Below are positions 1 to 8,267 of a DNA stretch of 34,844 nt, one piece after another. The position numbers were made by a program, and so were the translations under genes. How positions within the stretch are numbered: the first letter of the stretch is position 1; the number at the start of each line of letters is the position of its first letter. Location of the stretch: NCBI RefSeq assembly GCF_028290495.1, contig NZ_JAQGJT010000154.1:1-34844 (forward strand). Reading direction: 5' to 3'. The notes under the pieces are model-generated. The model saw nothing but the letters and a program-made list of their open reading frames with translations, had not been told where the DNA came from and did not search any database. Source of the stretch: Tardiphaga sp. Its GTDB lineage: Bacteria; Pseudomonadota; Alphaproteobacteria; Rhizobiales; Xanthobacteraceae.

Positions 1-1320
1 CTGTTTCTGGAATATGGCCAGACCGAAGCGCTGATGTTCGACAATGGCCGGCTGAAGCAGGCGACCTATGACACCTCGCAGGGGTTTGGCTTGCGCGCGG
101 TCAAGGACGACGCGGTCGGCTATGCGCATTCCACCGACGTCTCGTTGCCGGCGCTGATCCGCGCGGCGGATGCGGTTTCAGCCGTCCGCGGCGGCTATTC
201 GGGGGCGCTGGCCGCGGCGCCCGCGCACACCAATGCAAAACTCTATAGCGACGACAATCCGCTGGAAGCGCCGGGTTTTGAAAGCAAGGTCAAGCTGCTG
301 GCCGAGATCGACGCCTATGTCCGCGACAAGGATCCGCGGGTGCGGCAGGTCACCGCCAGCCTTTCCGCCACCTGGCAGGTGGTCGAAATCCTCCGCCCCG
401 ACGGCGAGAGCTACCGCGACATCCGCCCGCTGGTGCGGGTCAATATTTCGGTGGTCGCAGGCCAAGGCGACCGTCAGGAAAGCGGCAGCAAGGGCTATGG
501 CGGCCGCGAGGGCTATGCCCGCTTCATCGAGACCAAGGCGTGGCGGGAAGCCGCCGACGGCGCCATCCGCGAGGCGCTGGTCAATCTGGAATCGGTGCCG
601 GCCCCGGCCGGCGAAATGGACGTGGTGCTGGGCGCCGGCTGGCCCGGCGTGATGCTGCATGAAGCCGTCGGCCATGGGCTGGAGGGCGATTTCAACCGCA
701 AGCAGACTTCGGCTTTTGCAGGGTTGATGGGCAAGCAGGTCGCGGCCAAGGGCGTCACCGTGGTCGATGACGGCACCATGGCCGCGCGCCGCGGCTCCTT
801 GTCCATTGATGACGAGGGCACGCCGACCAACCGCACCGTGCTGATCGAGGACGGCATTTTGGTCGGCTACATGCAGGACCGCCAGAACGCCCGGCTGATG
901 AACATGAAGCCGACCGGCAACGGCCGGCGCCAGAGCTATGCCCATGTGCCGATGCCGCGGATGACCAACACCTACATGCTGGCGGGCCAGCGCGACCCCG
1001 CCGAAATCCTGGCCTCGGTGAAGAACGGCATCTACGCCGCCAATTTCGGCGGCGGCCAGGTCGACATCACCTCCGGCAAATACGTGTTCCAGTGCACCGA
1101 GGCCTACAAGATCGAGAACGGCAAGATCGGTGCGCCGCTGAAAGGCGCGATGCTGATCGGCAATGGCCCGACCGATCTGCACCGCATCAGCATGATCGGC
1201 AACGATCTCGCGCTGGATGACGGCATCGGAACCTGCGGCAAGCACGGCCAGGGCGTGCCGGTCGGCGTCGGCCAGCCGACGCTGCGCATGGACAAGATCA
1301 CCATTGGAGGAACAGGCTAG
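1..1320 (+). CDS. tldD: Metalloprotease TldD, C-terminal part (5' end outside window)
   Basis: TldD is the metal-binding subunit of the TldD/TldE (PmbA) protease, which degrades unfolded peptides and matures some modified peptides in the cytoplasm. The reading frame is open from base 1, so the start lies upstream; about 439 codons are visible, against a usual 470-480. The diagnostic HExxxH zinc site is seen as HEAVGHGLEGD at about bases 655-690. The C-terminal half carries the expected family blocks, including a Gly-rich GNGRRQSYAHVP segment and ITSGKYVFQCTEAY. The stop codon shares its last G with the GTG start of the signal peptidase gene, so the two are probably cotranscribed and translationally coupled. 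A long antisense ORF across it is a GC-bias shadow. Family assignment is secure. Confidence 0.95.
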   Translation: MFLEYGQTEALMFDNGRLKQATYDTSQGFGLRAVKDDAVGYAHSTDVSLPALIRAADAVSAVRGGYSGALAAAPAHTNAKLYSDDNPLEAPGFESKVKLLAEIDAYVRDKDPRVRQVTASLSATWQVVEILRPDGESYRDIRPLVRVNISVVAGQGDRQESGSKGYGGREGYARFIETKAWREAADGAIREALVNLESVPAPAGEMDVVLGAGWPGVMLHEAVGHGLEGDFNRKQTSAFAGLMGKQVAAKGVTVVDDGTMAARRGSLSIDDEGTPTNRTVLIEDGILVGYMQDRQNARLMNMKPTGNGRRQSYAHVPMPRMTNTYMLAGQRDPAEILASVKNGIYAANFGGGQVDITSGKYVFQCTEAYKIENGKIGAPLKGAMLIGNGPTDLHRISMIGNDLALDDGIGTCGKHGQGVPVGVGQPTLRMDKITIGGTG

Positions 1321-2099
1321 TGAGCGACATCGTCACACCTCCTTCCACCTTCGCGGCGAACGCCAGGCGTTGGTCCGTACAACTGGCTCAGATCGCCGCC
1401 ATCGTCGGCATCGTGTTCATCGCCAAGGGCGCGCTGGCCGAGCCGTTCTACGTGCCTTCGGCCTCGATGGAGCCGACTCTCCTGATCGGCGACGCGCTGC
1501 TGGCGACCAAGTTTCCCTACGGTTATTCGACGGCATCACTGCCGATCCATGTCTCGCTACCGGAGACCGGCCGTGTGCTGGCGGCGACGCCGAAGCGCGG
1601 CGATGTCGTGGTGTTTCGCTGGCCCGGCGACCGCTCGCAGGTCTGGGTCAAGCGCGTTATCGGCCTGCCTGGTGACCGTATCGAGCTGCGCGGCGGCGTG
1701 GTCTGGATCAACGGCGTGGCGACCACCATCAAGCCCGACGGTCTGGGTGCTGCGGAAGACGACAATGGGGGCTCGGAGCCGGCACGGCGCTATGTCGAGA
1801 CGCTGCCTGACGGCGTGTCGCATCCGATCTTCAAGCTGTTCGACAACGGACGGCTCGACAATACCGCGGAAGTCACCGTGCCCGCCGACCATCTGTTCGT
1901 GATGGGCGACAACCGCGACAACTCTGCCGACAGCCGCGTCCCCGTGCGATCAGGCGGCGTAGGCCTGCTCCCAATGGACAATCTGGTCGGCCGCGTCGAT
2001 GCCATCGTCGGCTCCTGGGATCTGGGCGTCCGCAACCAGCCGGTCAGCAACTGGCTGTCGGGTTTCCGCATGGCGCGGTTCTTCACTGCGGTGAATTGA
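1320..2099 (+). CDS. lepB: Signal peptidase I
   Basis: Type I signal peptidase cleaves signal peptides from exported proteins at the outer face of the inner membrane. The 259-residue protein has an N-terminal membrane anchor (about residues 20-40). It carries the catalytic Ser49 in PSASMEPTL, the general-base Lys111 in WVKRVIGLPGDRI, and the box E motif GDNRDNSADSR. GTG at 1320 is chosen because it overlaps the tldD stop by one base and has GGAGG about 9 bases upstream. The insert between boxes D and E is of the size seen in alphaproteobacterial enzymes. This copy is next to tldD rather than the usual rnc-era-recO neighbourhood, so it may be a second paralogue in the genome; that is inference. 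Confidence 0.92.
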   Translation: MSDIVTPPSTFAANARRWSVQLAQIAAIVGIVFIAKGALAEPFYVPSASMEPTLLIGDALLATKFPYGYSTASLPIHVSLPETGRVLAATPKRGDVVVFRWPGDRSQVWVKRVIGLPGDRIELRGGVVWINGVATTIKPDGLGAAEDDNGGSEPARRYVETLPDGVSHPIFKLFDNGRLDNTAEVTVPADHLFVMGDNRDNSADSRVPVRSGGVGLLPMDNLVGRVDAIVGSWDLGVRNQPVSNWLSGFRMARFFTAVN

Positions 2100-2154
2100 G
2101 GGCGGCGGCAGAGCCGTTGTCGCGGGCGTGTCCTTTTGCTCTCCGCGGCAATCC

Positions 2155-2226
2155 AAGGCCACAAGCGAAGCAAGACTGGATTGCTTCGTCGCAAGGGCTC
2201 CTTGCAATGACGGCTCAGGGGCCGTC
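2155..2226. repeat. Intergenic palindromic repeat with three stem-loops
   Basis: Three perfect inverted repeats lie in tandem between the convergent lepB and caspase-like genes: CGAAGCAA/TTGCTTCG (2166-2173/2181-2188), GCAAGG/CCTTGC (2191-2196/2200-2205) and GACGGC/GCCGTC (2209-2214/2221-2226). The wording (tggattgcttcgtcgcaagg... cttgcaatgacgg) resembles the short dispersed palindromic repeat common between genes in Bradyrhizobium and Rhodopseudomonas genomes. From its position it probably serves as a bidirectional transcription stop or mRNA 3' stabiliser; this is inferred. Confidence 0.6.
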
Positions 2227-2266
2227 ACGTTGGACAAGCCTCAACTCAACTGACGAATGCTCTGGT

Positions 2267-3151
2267 TTAGCTGCCGGCCTTCGCGGCGGCCGGGGCGGTG
2301 CCGAGCGGGAGGTCTTCGACCAGCGAGGACGACACCACGGGAACCTGCTCGCCATTGGAAACGCGGGTGACCGCGAGGCGGGTTTGGGTAAACACGGCTT
2401 CGGCGCCGGCGGGCCTGGCTTCGCCGGTCGGTGCGCCGTTCAGGTTCTTCAGCAGTTCGGTGACCAGCAGGCTGGTCGGCCCCTCGGCGTCGTCGGTGAC
2501 CTTGCCGGGCGTCGCCGAAGACAGGATCAGCGCGTTGTCCGGCGCCGCGATCGGGGCCAGGCCGCGCGAATAGCCGCGGAAGCGGCGCTCATAGGGATTG
2601 CGGCGCGAGGCATCGATCACGGCGAGGCGGGCATGGGCGCCGCGCTCCTTCATGACATCAAGCAGCGCCTCGACGCTGGTGCCGTCGCGGCGGATATCCG
2701 CCTCTTTCCAGATCGCGGCATCGACCGGCAAAAGGTAGCTCTGGCGCCCGACCTGAACGCCGAAGCCGCCGAAATACAGCATCACCACCGATTCCGGACG
2801 GATCTTCGCCTTGAGGCGATCGACCGCGCGGGCCATGTCTTCCCTGGTCGCATCCTCGACGACGTCAACCTCGAAGCCGTCGCGGCGCAGTGCGCTGGTC
2901 AGCGCCCGCGCATCGTTGATCGGCTGGGTCAGCGGCGTGGCGGCGTCGGGATAGTGGCCGTTACCGATCACCAGAGCGAGGCGGGCATGCTTGCCGGTGG
3001 AGTTGTTCTCAAGCACGGCGGCAGCGGTTGCGGCGTCGAGCGAGCGCTTGTTGAGCGCGGCATGGGCGCCGATCGCCAGCGACACCAGCCCGACGAAAGC
3101 CGCGGCGGTGGTGATCGTTCGGCGGGACAGGCGCATCTGCAAAACGTTCAT
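2267..3151 (-). CDS. Caspase-fold (peptidase C14-like) protein with both catalytic residues replaced
   Basis: The protein has a secretion-type N-terminus (MRLSRRTITTAAA... IGAHA) followed by a caspase p20-like fold: RLALVIGNGHY, PINDARALTSAL, the VVMLYFGGFG strand, and LAVIDASRRNPYERRF. In active bacterial caspase homologues these last two motifs read Y(S/A)GHG and DACRxNP. Here the His is Phe (residue 130, bases 2762-2764) and the Cys is Ser (residue 182, bases 2606-2608), so the His/Cys dyad is absent and the protein should be a pseudo-enzyme. I start at ATG 3151 (GGAAA about 8 bases upstream); ATGs at 3169, 3136 and the far upstream 3259 are alternatives. It is convergent with lepB across the palindromic repeat. 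The role is unknown: a periplasmic scaffold or binding protein is possible. Confidence 0.8.
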   Translation of the reverse strand: MNVLQMRLSRRTITTAAAFVGLVSLAIGAHAALNKRSLDAATAAAVLENNSTGKHARLALVIGNGHYPDAATPLTQPINDARALTSALRRDGFEVDVVEDATREDMARAVDRLKAKIRPESVVMLYFGGFGVQVGRQSYLLPVDAAIWKEADIRRDGTSVEALLDVMKERGAHARLAVIDASRRNPYERRFRGYSRGLAPIAAPDNALILSSATPGKVTDDAEGPTSLLVTELLKNLNGAPTGEARPAGAEAVFTQTRLAVTRVSNGEQVPVVSSSLVEDLPLGTAPAAAKAGS

Positions 3152-3519
3152 AACATCATTTCCGGTCATCGCTCGCGCCCGCATGGGTCGCGTCGACGTC
3201 GATTGAGGTTTGAAAGAGTGCCAGGGTTTTCGACAACTATTGCGATTAATTTGCGGCACCGCAGCAATTTCTTTACCCCACCAGGAGTGAGTTCGGCAAC
3301 CGGTACCCGCGGCCCTTCAAGACAGCGTTACCGATCGCGCATCACATGTACCCAAGCGCACAGGGGTTCCATTCCGGGAACGCGACCTGACAATTCCGTC
3401 GGTCCTCGAAGCATTCTCGCGCGAAGTTGAAGTGCGCCGTGGCCGCCTGCGCTGGCGCGAGCAGCTGAATACACGCAGTGTTGCAGCACCTGTCCGACGC
3501 ATTGAACCGGTGACACTGC
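3152..3519. other. Divergent intergenic region, no gene seen
   Basis: This 368-base stretch lies between the divergently transcribed caspase-like and SNase-like genes and should hold both promoters. I see no ORF with coding character and no RNA gene. A short perfect palindrome, TGCGGCACCGCA, lies near 3251; its meaning is unknown. Confidence 0.5.
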
Positions 3520-4242
3520 ATGCTGCAAAAAGTCTGTCTCGTTCTGGCGCTGCTATGGCCTGCGCTGGCGCAGGCCGCCGATGTCACCGGCGTGCCGAAA
3601 ATCCGAGACGGCGACCAGGTCGCGTTCGGATCGACCCGGATCCGCTTGGCCGGCATCGACGCGCCGTCCAACGACCAGCTTTGCCTCAACGCTTCGGGCG
3701 AACGCTGGACCTGTGGTGTGGCGGCGCATGAAGCGCTGGCGAAATTTGCCGGCGACAAGGAATGGACCTGCCACGTGCTGCGTACCGACCGCTTCGGCCG
3801 TTCGGTCGCCAAGTGCGAGATCGGTGGCGACGATGTCTCGCAATGGATGGTCAAGAACGGCTGGGCACTGGCCTTTATACGGTTCTCGCAAGCCTATAGT
3901 GCTGACGAAAAGGTCGCGCGCGACGCCCGTGCCGGGCTGTGGGCCGGCGCCTTCATCGCGCCGTGGGACTGGCGCGTGCGCAACAAGAAGACGGCGATCC
4001 TCGGCGCGACCAAGCCGCCGGAAAGCGCGCTGGCGATCCTGCTCGCCTCGGCCTCCGGCGCCGCGGCGCCATCGCCGGACTGCACCATCAAGGGCAACGT
4101 CAACCGCGCCGGAGTCTGCATCTATCACACGCCGGCGAGTCGCTGGTACGCCAAGATCAGCATGAAGGTCTCTAAGGGCACGCGCTGGTTCTGCTCCAAG
4201 GAAGAAGCCGAAGCCGCCGGCTGTCGCGAAACACGGCGATGA
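3520..4242 (+). CDS. Secreted thermonuclease (SNase)-like protein, atypical active site
   Basis: The 240-residue protein begins with a clear signal peptide (MLQKVCLVLALLWPALAQAA, cleavage after AQA). Residues 25-150 are an SNase (OB-fold) domain. In SNase numbering, Asp21 (Asp32 here, RDGDQV), Arg35 (Arg42, RLAGIDAPS), Asp40 (Asp47) and Arg87 (Arg94, DRFGR) are kept, but the catalytic Glu43 is Ser50. Residues about 185-240 form the extra C-terminal module seen in many alphaproteobacterial homologues, with the CTIKGNVN, IYHTPASRWY and RWFCSKEEAEAAGCR motifs. An export-linked nucleic-acid-binding or weak nuclease role is likely; full phosphodiesterase activity is doubtful without the Glu. It stands 35 bases before the LssY-C gene and may be cotranscribed with it. 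Confidence 0.8.
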   Translation: MLQKVCLVLALLWPALAQAADVTGVPKIRDGDQVAFGSTRIRLAGIDAPSNDQLCLNASGERWTCGVAAHEALAKFAGDKEWTCHVLRTDRFGRSVAKCEIGGDDVSQWMVKNGWALAFIRFSQAYSADEKVARDARAGLWAGAFIAPWDWRVRNKKTAILGATKPPESALAILLASASGAAAPSPDCTIKGNVNRAGVCIYHTPASRWYAKISMKVSKGTRWFCSKEEAEAAGCRETRR

Positions 4243-4277
4243 CATAGGCCCGGCCGCGTGCGACTCTCGCTGACGAG

Positions 4278-5132
4278 ATGGCAAGGCCGCAGCAATTGAA
4301 CGAACCACAACAGGATCAACATCGCCCCAGGCGCGGCCTCGGGCGGGTGAATCGTACATTACGACTTACGGTGATGCTGCTCGCGTTGTACGGCGTCACC
4401 GCCTATCTGCTGCTGCCGACGTTCTGGACGCATCACGACCGGCAGAAGCGGCTGGCCGGGATGCCGATGACCACGATGACCGCGCAGGGCATTCCGGGCG
4501 ACCCCATCAATGTCGGGCTGATCGGCGAGCGCGCCGATGTGCTGTGCGCGATGCAGGCCGCCGGCTGGTACCCCGCCGATGCCGTGACCTGGCGCTCCTC
4601 GCTCGAGATCGCCGGCAGCGTGCTGCTCGACCGCCCCTATCGCGATGCGCCGGTCAGCCCGCTGATCTATCTCGGCCGCCGCGAGGATCTGGCGTTCGAG
4701 AAGCCGGTCGGCAACAGCGCCGACCATCGCCACCATGTGCGGTTCTGGAAGGTGCTCGACAAAGGCGACGAGGACCGTCCGGTCTGGCTCGGTGACGCCA
4801 CCTTCGACCGCAGCGTCGGCATCAGCGACTACACCGGCGCGATCACCCATCACATCGCGCCCGATATCGATGCCGAGCGCAGCGTGATGTTCGACGACCT
4901 GCGCGCTGCCAGCATGGTCGAGGCGAAATACCAGGTCACCGGGATCGGCCCGACCATGGCCGGCCGCAATGGCGGCGGCGACACGTATTACACCGATGGC
5001 GAAGTGTGGATCTTTCGCCTCGTCGTCGCCTGTCAAAAGCGCAACGACCCGGCGGTCACCATCCCGTCGCCGCCGGCGACCGAGATCAAGGACCAGATCT
5101 TTGCCGCGATCGCCGCGGCGCTGAAGAAATAG
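4278..5132 (+). CDS. Membrane-anchored protein with LssY C-terminal domain
   Basis: The 284-residue protein has a basic N-terminus and one membrane segment (about residues 30-48, LTVMLLALYGVTAYLLL), followed by an extracytoplasmic domain. Residues 70-210 match the LssY C-terminal family by recognisable blocks: DPINVGLIGE, AAGWYPADAVTWRSSLEIA, LLDRPYRDAPVSPL, HHVRFWKV, and a Gly/His-rich THHIAPDIDAER. The domain is found alone or fused to PAP2 phosphatases and DedA proteins; its biochemical role is not established. Here no phosphatase domain accompanies it. The start at 4278 keeps the positively charged N-terminus before the membrane helix. The domain match is from memory of the family and was not searched. 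Confidence 0.75.
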   Translation: MARPQQLNEPQQDQHRPRRGLGRVNRTLRLTVMLLALYGVTAYLLLPTFWTHHDRQKRLAGMPMTTMTAQGIPGDPINVGLIGERADVLCAMQAAGWYPADAVTWRSSLEIAGSVLLDRPYRDAPVSPLIYLGRREDLAFEKPVGNSADHRHHVRFWKVLDKGDEDRPVWLGDATFDRSVGISDYTGAITHHIAPDIDAERSVMFDDLRAASMVEAKYQVTGIGPTMAGRNGGGDTYYTDGEVWIFRLVVACQKRNDPAVTIPSPPATEIKDQIFAAIAAALKK

Positions 5133-5198
5133 CCTGCTTTGATTCCGCGCCGCTTGCGTGGCACAAGGCAGCCTCGCTTCGACAGCAAGGAATCATAC

Positions 5199-6377
5199 AT
5201 GGTTGTTCGTGCAGGGCGTGAGTTTCTCGCCATCCCCGGTCCCACTACGATGCCCGACGAAGTGCTGCGCGCGATGCATCGCCCGGCGCTCGATATCTAT
5301 TCGGAGCAGATGGTTGCACTGACCGCCAGCCTGCTGGCCGACCTCAGCCGATTGTTCGGCACGACCGCGCAGTCCTACATCTACATCGCCAATGGCCACG
5401 GCGCCTGGGAGGCGACGCTCACCAACGTGCTGTCGCGCGGCGACAAGATCCTGGTGCTGGAGAGCGGCCGCTTCGCGGTCGGCTGGGGCCAGGTCGCGCG
5501 CGATATGGGCGTCGACGTCGAAGGGCTGAAGGGCGACTGGCGCCGCGCCATCCGCCCCGCCGAAGTCGAAGCCCGGCTGCGCGCCGACACCGCACACGAG
5601 ATCAAGGCGGTGCTGGCGGTGCAGGTCGATACGGCGTCCGGCGCCTATAACGACATTGAAGCGATCGGCCGCGCCATCAAAGCCGCCGGCCATCCGGCGC
5701 TGTTCATGGTCGATGCGGTAGCGTCGCTCGCCTGCATGCCGTTCGAAATGGATGCGTGGGGCATCGATGTCGCGATGTCCGGCTCGCAGAAGGGGCTGAT
5801 GGCGCCGCCCGGACTGGGCTTCGTCGTCGCCAACGACCGCGCGCAGAAAGTGCATCAGACCGCCGGTCTGCGCACGCCCTACTGGGACTGGACCGCGCGC
5901 GGCGGGCCGGAGCACTACAACAAATATTCCGGCACGGCCCCCGTGCATCTGTTGTTCGCGCAGCGCGAAGCACTCAACATGCTGTTCGACGAGAAGCTGC
6001 CGAACGTCTTCCGCCGCCATCAATTGCTGGCCGAAGCCGTGCGCCGAGCGGTGGCGGCATGGTCGGAGGGCGGCGTGCTCGCTTTCAACATCGAGGAACC
6101 CGCCGAGCGCTCCAACACCGTGACCACCGTGACGATGGCCGACCCGGCGCCGCTCTTGGCCTATTGCAAGAACAATTGCGGTGTGATTCTCGGCGTCGGC
6201 ATCGGCGACCTCTCGGGCCAGGCGTTCCGCATCGCCCATATGGGCCACGTCAATGCACCGATGATCCTCGGAACCCTCGGCGTGATCGAGATGGCCCTGC
6301 AGGCGCTCGGCATCCCGCACGGCAAAGGCGGAGTGACGGCGGCAATCAATTACCTGGGAGAAAGTGTGCGGGCGTAG
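5199..6377 (+). CDS. Class V PLP-dependent aminotransferase (alanine/serine-glyoxylate type)
   Basis: This 392-residue enzyme belongs to aminotransferase class V, the fold-type I PLP group that includes serine-glyoxylate and alanine-glyoxylate aminotransferases. Visible features are the N-terminal IPGPTTMPDEVLRAMHRPA, the cofactor-contact segment around NGHGAWEATL, Asp172 in FMVDAVAS, and the Schiff-base Lys198 in AMSGSQKGLMAPPGLG. Layout and spacing resemble methylotroph serine-glyoxylate aminotransferase, but the substrate cannot be fixed from sequence. The start is ATG 5199, preceded by AAGGA; the in-frame ATG at 5139 adds 20 low-complexity basic residues and is less likely. No pathway partner is adjacent. 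Confidence 0.87.
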   Translation: MVVRAGREFLAIPGPTTMPDEVLRAMHRPALDIYSEQMVALTASLLADLSRLFGTTAQSYIYIANGHGAWEATLTNVLSRGDKILVLESGRFAVGWGQVARDMGVDVEGLKGDWRRAIRPAEVEARLRADTAHEIKAVLAVQVDTASGAYNDIEAIGRAIKAAGHPALFMVDAVASLACMPFEMDAWGIDVAMSGSQKGLMAPPGLGFVVANDRAQKVHQTAGLRTPYWDWTARGGPEHYNKYSGTAPVHLLFAQREALNMLFDEKLPNVFRRHQLLAEAVRRAVAAWSEGGVLAFNIEEPAERSNTVTTVTMADPAPLLAYCKNNCGVILGVGIGDLSGQAFRIAHMGHVNAPMILGTLGVIEMALQALGIPHGKGGVTAAINYLGESVRA

Positions 6378-6509
6378 CCTGGCCACCTTCATCGCGGGCG
6401 CGACCGCGCGGCTTCTGCGGCAACCTGTACAGCATGTCGCATATTTGCAAGAAGCGATGACGACGCGTCGCATCACGGCGTTACCGTTCCTCGCAAATAG
6501 CAGGCCTGC

Positions 6510-8090
6510 ATGAGCGCCGTTGCCCGATTTGAGCTGATCCTGCTGCTGATGGCGGTGATCGTGGTGCTCGACATTGTCGCGCGGCGACTGAATTTACCGC
6601 GAGCGGCCGCGCTGATCCTGGGCGGGATCGGCTTTGCGCTGATCCCCGGCGCGCCGGAGTTCGAGATCGATCCCGACCTGGTACTGGTGCTGTTCCTGCC
6701 GCCGCTCTTGATGTCGAGCGCGTGGTTCACCTCGTGGCGGGATTTTCGCGCCGATATCCGCATCATCCTGCAGCTCGCCGTCGGCGCGGTATTCTTCACC
6801 ACGCTGGTGGTCGGCGTCGTCACCCATATGGTGATGCCCTCGTTGCCATGGGCGGCGTGTTTCGCTCTCGGCGCCATCGTCTCGCCGCCGGATTCGGTGG
6901 CCGCGAAGGCGGTGCTATCGTCGGTGCCGCTGCCGCGGCGGGTAATCGTGCTGCTGGAGGGCGAGAGCCTGGTCAACGACGCCTCCGGCCTGGTGCTGTT
7001 CCGCTTCGCCGTCGCCGCGGCCCTCACCGGCAGCTTCTCGATCGGCGAGGCCTCGCTCACCTTTGCGTGGCTGGCGATCGGCGGCATTGCCCTGGGGGTC
7101 GCCTTCGCCATTGTCACGATCTTCGTCATCAAGCGGATGCGCGACATCGACCTGATCATCATCTGGACCTTCCTCAACGCCTGGATCTCCTACATCGCGG
7201 CAGAAAAGCTCGGCGTTTCCGGCGTACTCTCGACGGTCGCCTGCGGCATCATCCTGGGCTGGAAACAGCACGAGATCATCGGGGCTGCGACGCGCACCAG
7301 GGCGCTGGCGGTATGGGGCGCCGTGGTGTTCGCGCTGGAATCGCTGGTGTTCATCCTGATCGGGCTGTCGCTCAGGGGCATCCTCACGCGGCTCGGCGGG
7401 ACGGACGCGATGCTGGCGCTGCTGCCGGCGACCGCGGCGATCGTCGGCGCGGTGATCGTGGCGCGGTTCGTCTGGATTTTTCCCGGGACCTATCTGCCGC
7501 GCATGATGTCCACGTCGCTGCGCGCGAGAGACCCCTCGCCGCCGCTGGCGGTGCCGTTCATCATGAGCTGGGCCGGATTGCGCGGCGTGGTGAGTCTGGC
7601 GATCGCCCTGTCGCTGCCGGAGGGATTTCCCGGCCGCGATTTCATCCTTGCCGTCACCTTCGCCGTGATCCTGGTCACCGTGCTGGTGCAGGGCACCACG
7701 CTGGCGCCTTTGGTACGGCTGCTGGTGAAGGGCGATTTCTCCCTGGTACAGACGTCACAACTGACGGAAGCGCAGGCCCGCGCCCGGGTCGCCACGGCGC
7801 AGTTCGCAGCGCTGGAGGCAGAATCGCTCAATCCTGACGGCAGCCATCGCCACCCGCGGCTGATGGAGCAGTACAGCTACCGCGTCAACGCCGCGAAACG
7901 CTTCTCCGAGGAATCCGAAACGCTGATGCCGCACCGCGTCGATCACTACAACGCGGTGCTGGCCGCGAACGCCGCCGGCCGCGCCGAATTGCTGCGGATG
8001 CATCGCAGCGGCGAAATCCACGATTCGGTGCTGCACGAGATCGAGCAGGGGCTGGACCTCGAAGAGGTCAATGTACGCCGGTACGTGTAG
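6510..8090 (+). CDS. Na+/H+ antiporter, CPA1 (NhaP/NHE) family
   Basis: The 526-residue inner-membrane protein has about 12 hydrophobic segments over residues 1-410 and a soluble charged tail. CPA1 hallmarks are seen: ALGAIVSPPDSVAA, and GESLVNDASGLVLFRF, whose Asn-Asp pair forms the cation-binding site. A later conserved block reads SWAGLRGVVSLAIALSLP. The C-terminal tail (about residues 415-526) is rich in Glu, Arg and His and ends in DLEEVNVRRYV, as in the TIGR00831-type bacterial antiporters. It should exchange Na+ (or K+) for H+ in pH and salt homeostasis. Its TAG stop abuts the ccoS stop with no base between, so readthrough into antisense of the ccoGHIS mRNA is likely. Confidence 0.92.
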   Translation: MSAVARFELILLLMAVIVVLDIVARRLNLPRAAALILGGIGFALIPGAPEFEIDPDLVLVLFLPPLLMSSAWFTSWRDFRADIRIILQLAVGAVFFTTLVVGVVTHMVMPSLPWAACFALGAIVSPPDSVAAKAVLSSVPLPRRVIVLLEGESLVNDASGLVLFRFAVAAALTGSFSIGEASLTFAWLAIGGIALGVAFAIVTIFVIKRMRDIDLIIIWTFLNAWISYIAAEKLGVSGVLSTVACGIILGWKQHEIIGAATRTRALAVWGAVVFALESLVFILIGLSLRGILTRLGGTDAMLALLPATAAIVGAVIVARFVWIFPGTYLPRMMSTSLRARDPSPPLAVPFIMSWAGLRGVVSLAIALSLPEGFPGRDFILAVTFAVILVTVLVQGTTLAPLVRLLVKGDFSLVQTSQLTEAQARARVATAQFAALEAESLNPDGSHRHPRLMEQYSYRVNAAKRFSEESETLMPHRVDHYNAVLAANAAGRAELLRMHRSGEIHDSVLHEIEQGLDLEEVNVRRYV

Positions 8091-8267
8091 TTACGATCGA
8101 TCGACCGGACGGGCCGGCGCGGCGGCCGGTTCGTCGTCGGAGATGGCCCTCCAGGCAGCCCCCTCAAGATCGTCATACTGACCGCTTTTCAACGACCACA
8201 GGAAGCCGCCGAGGCCGACCAGCCCGAGCGCCAGTGCCAGCGGAACGAGAATGACGAGAACTTCCAT
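8091..8267 (-). CDS. ccoS: cbb3 oxidase maturation protein CcoS (FixS)
   Basis: The 58-residue protein begins MEVLVILVPLALALGLVGL and has one N-terminal membrane helix followed by the family motif FLWSLKSGQYDDLEG. CcoS is needed to insert haem and copper cofactors into the cbb3 oxidase. Its ATG (8267) overlaps the ccoI stop codon (TGATG, one shared base), so translation is coupled. A longer in-frame ORF starting at 8417 lies within ccoI and is not real. This is the last gene of the ccoGHIS unit. Confidence 0.93.
   Translation of the reverse strand: MEVLVILVPLALALGLVGLGGFLWSLKSGQYDDLEGAAWRAISDDEPAAAPARPVDRS

Noticed and set aside
178..1245. 355-codon ORF antisense to tldD
   Set aside because: His/Ala/Arg-rich low-complexity composition typical of a shadow frame in GC-rich DNA; tldD on the other strand is certain.
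2096..3430. 444-codon plus-strand ORF across the caspase-like gene
   Set aside because: It is antisense to a gene with clear caspase motifs and has shadow composition.
5193..6476. 427-codon ORF antisense to the aminotransferase
   Set aside because: Shadow of a well-identified PLP enzyme; no family character.
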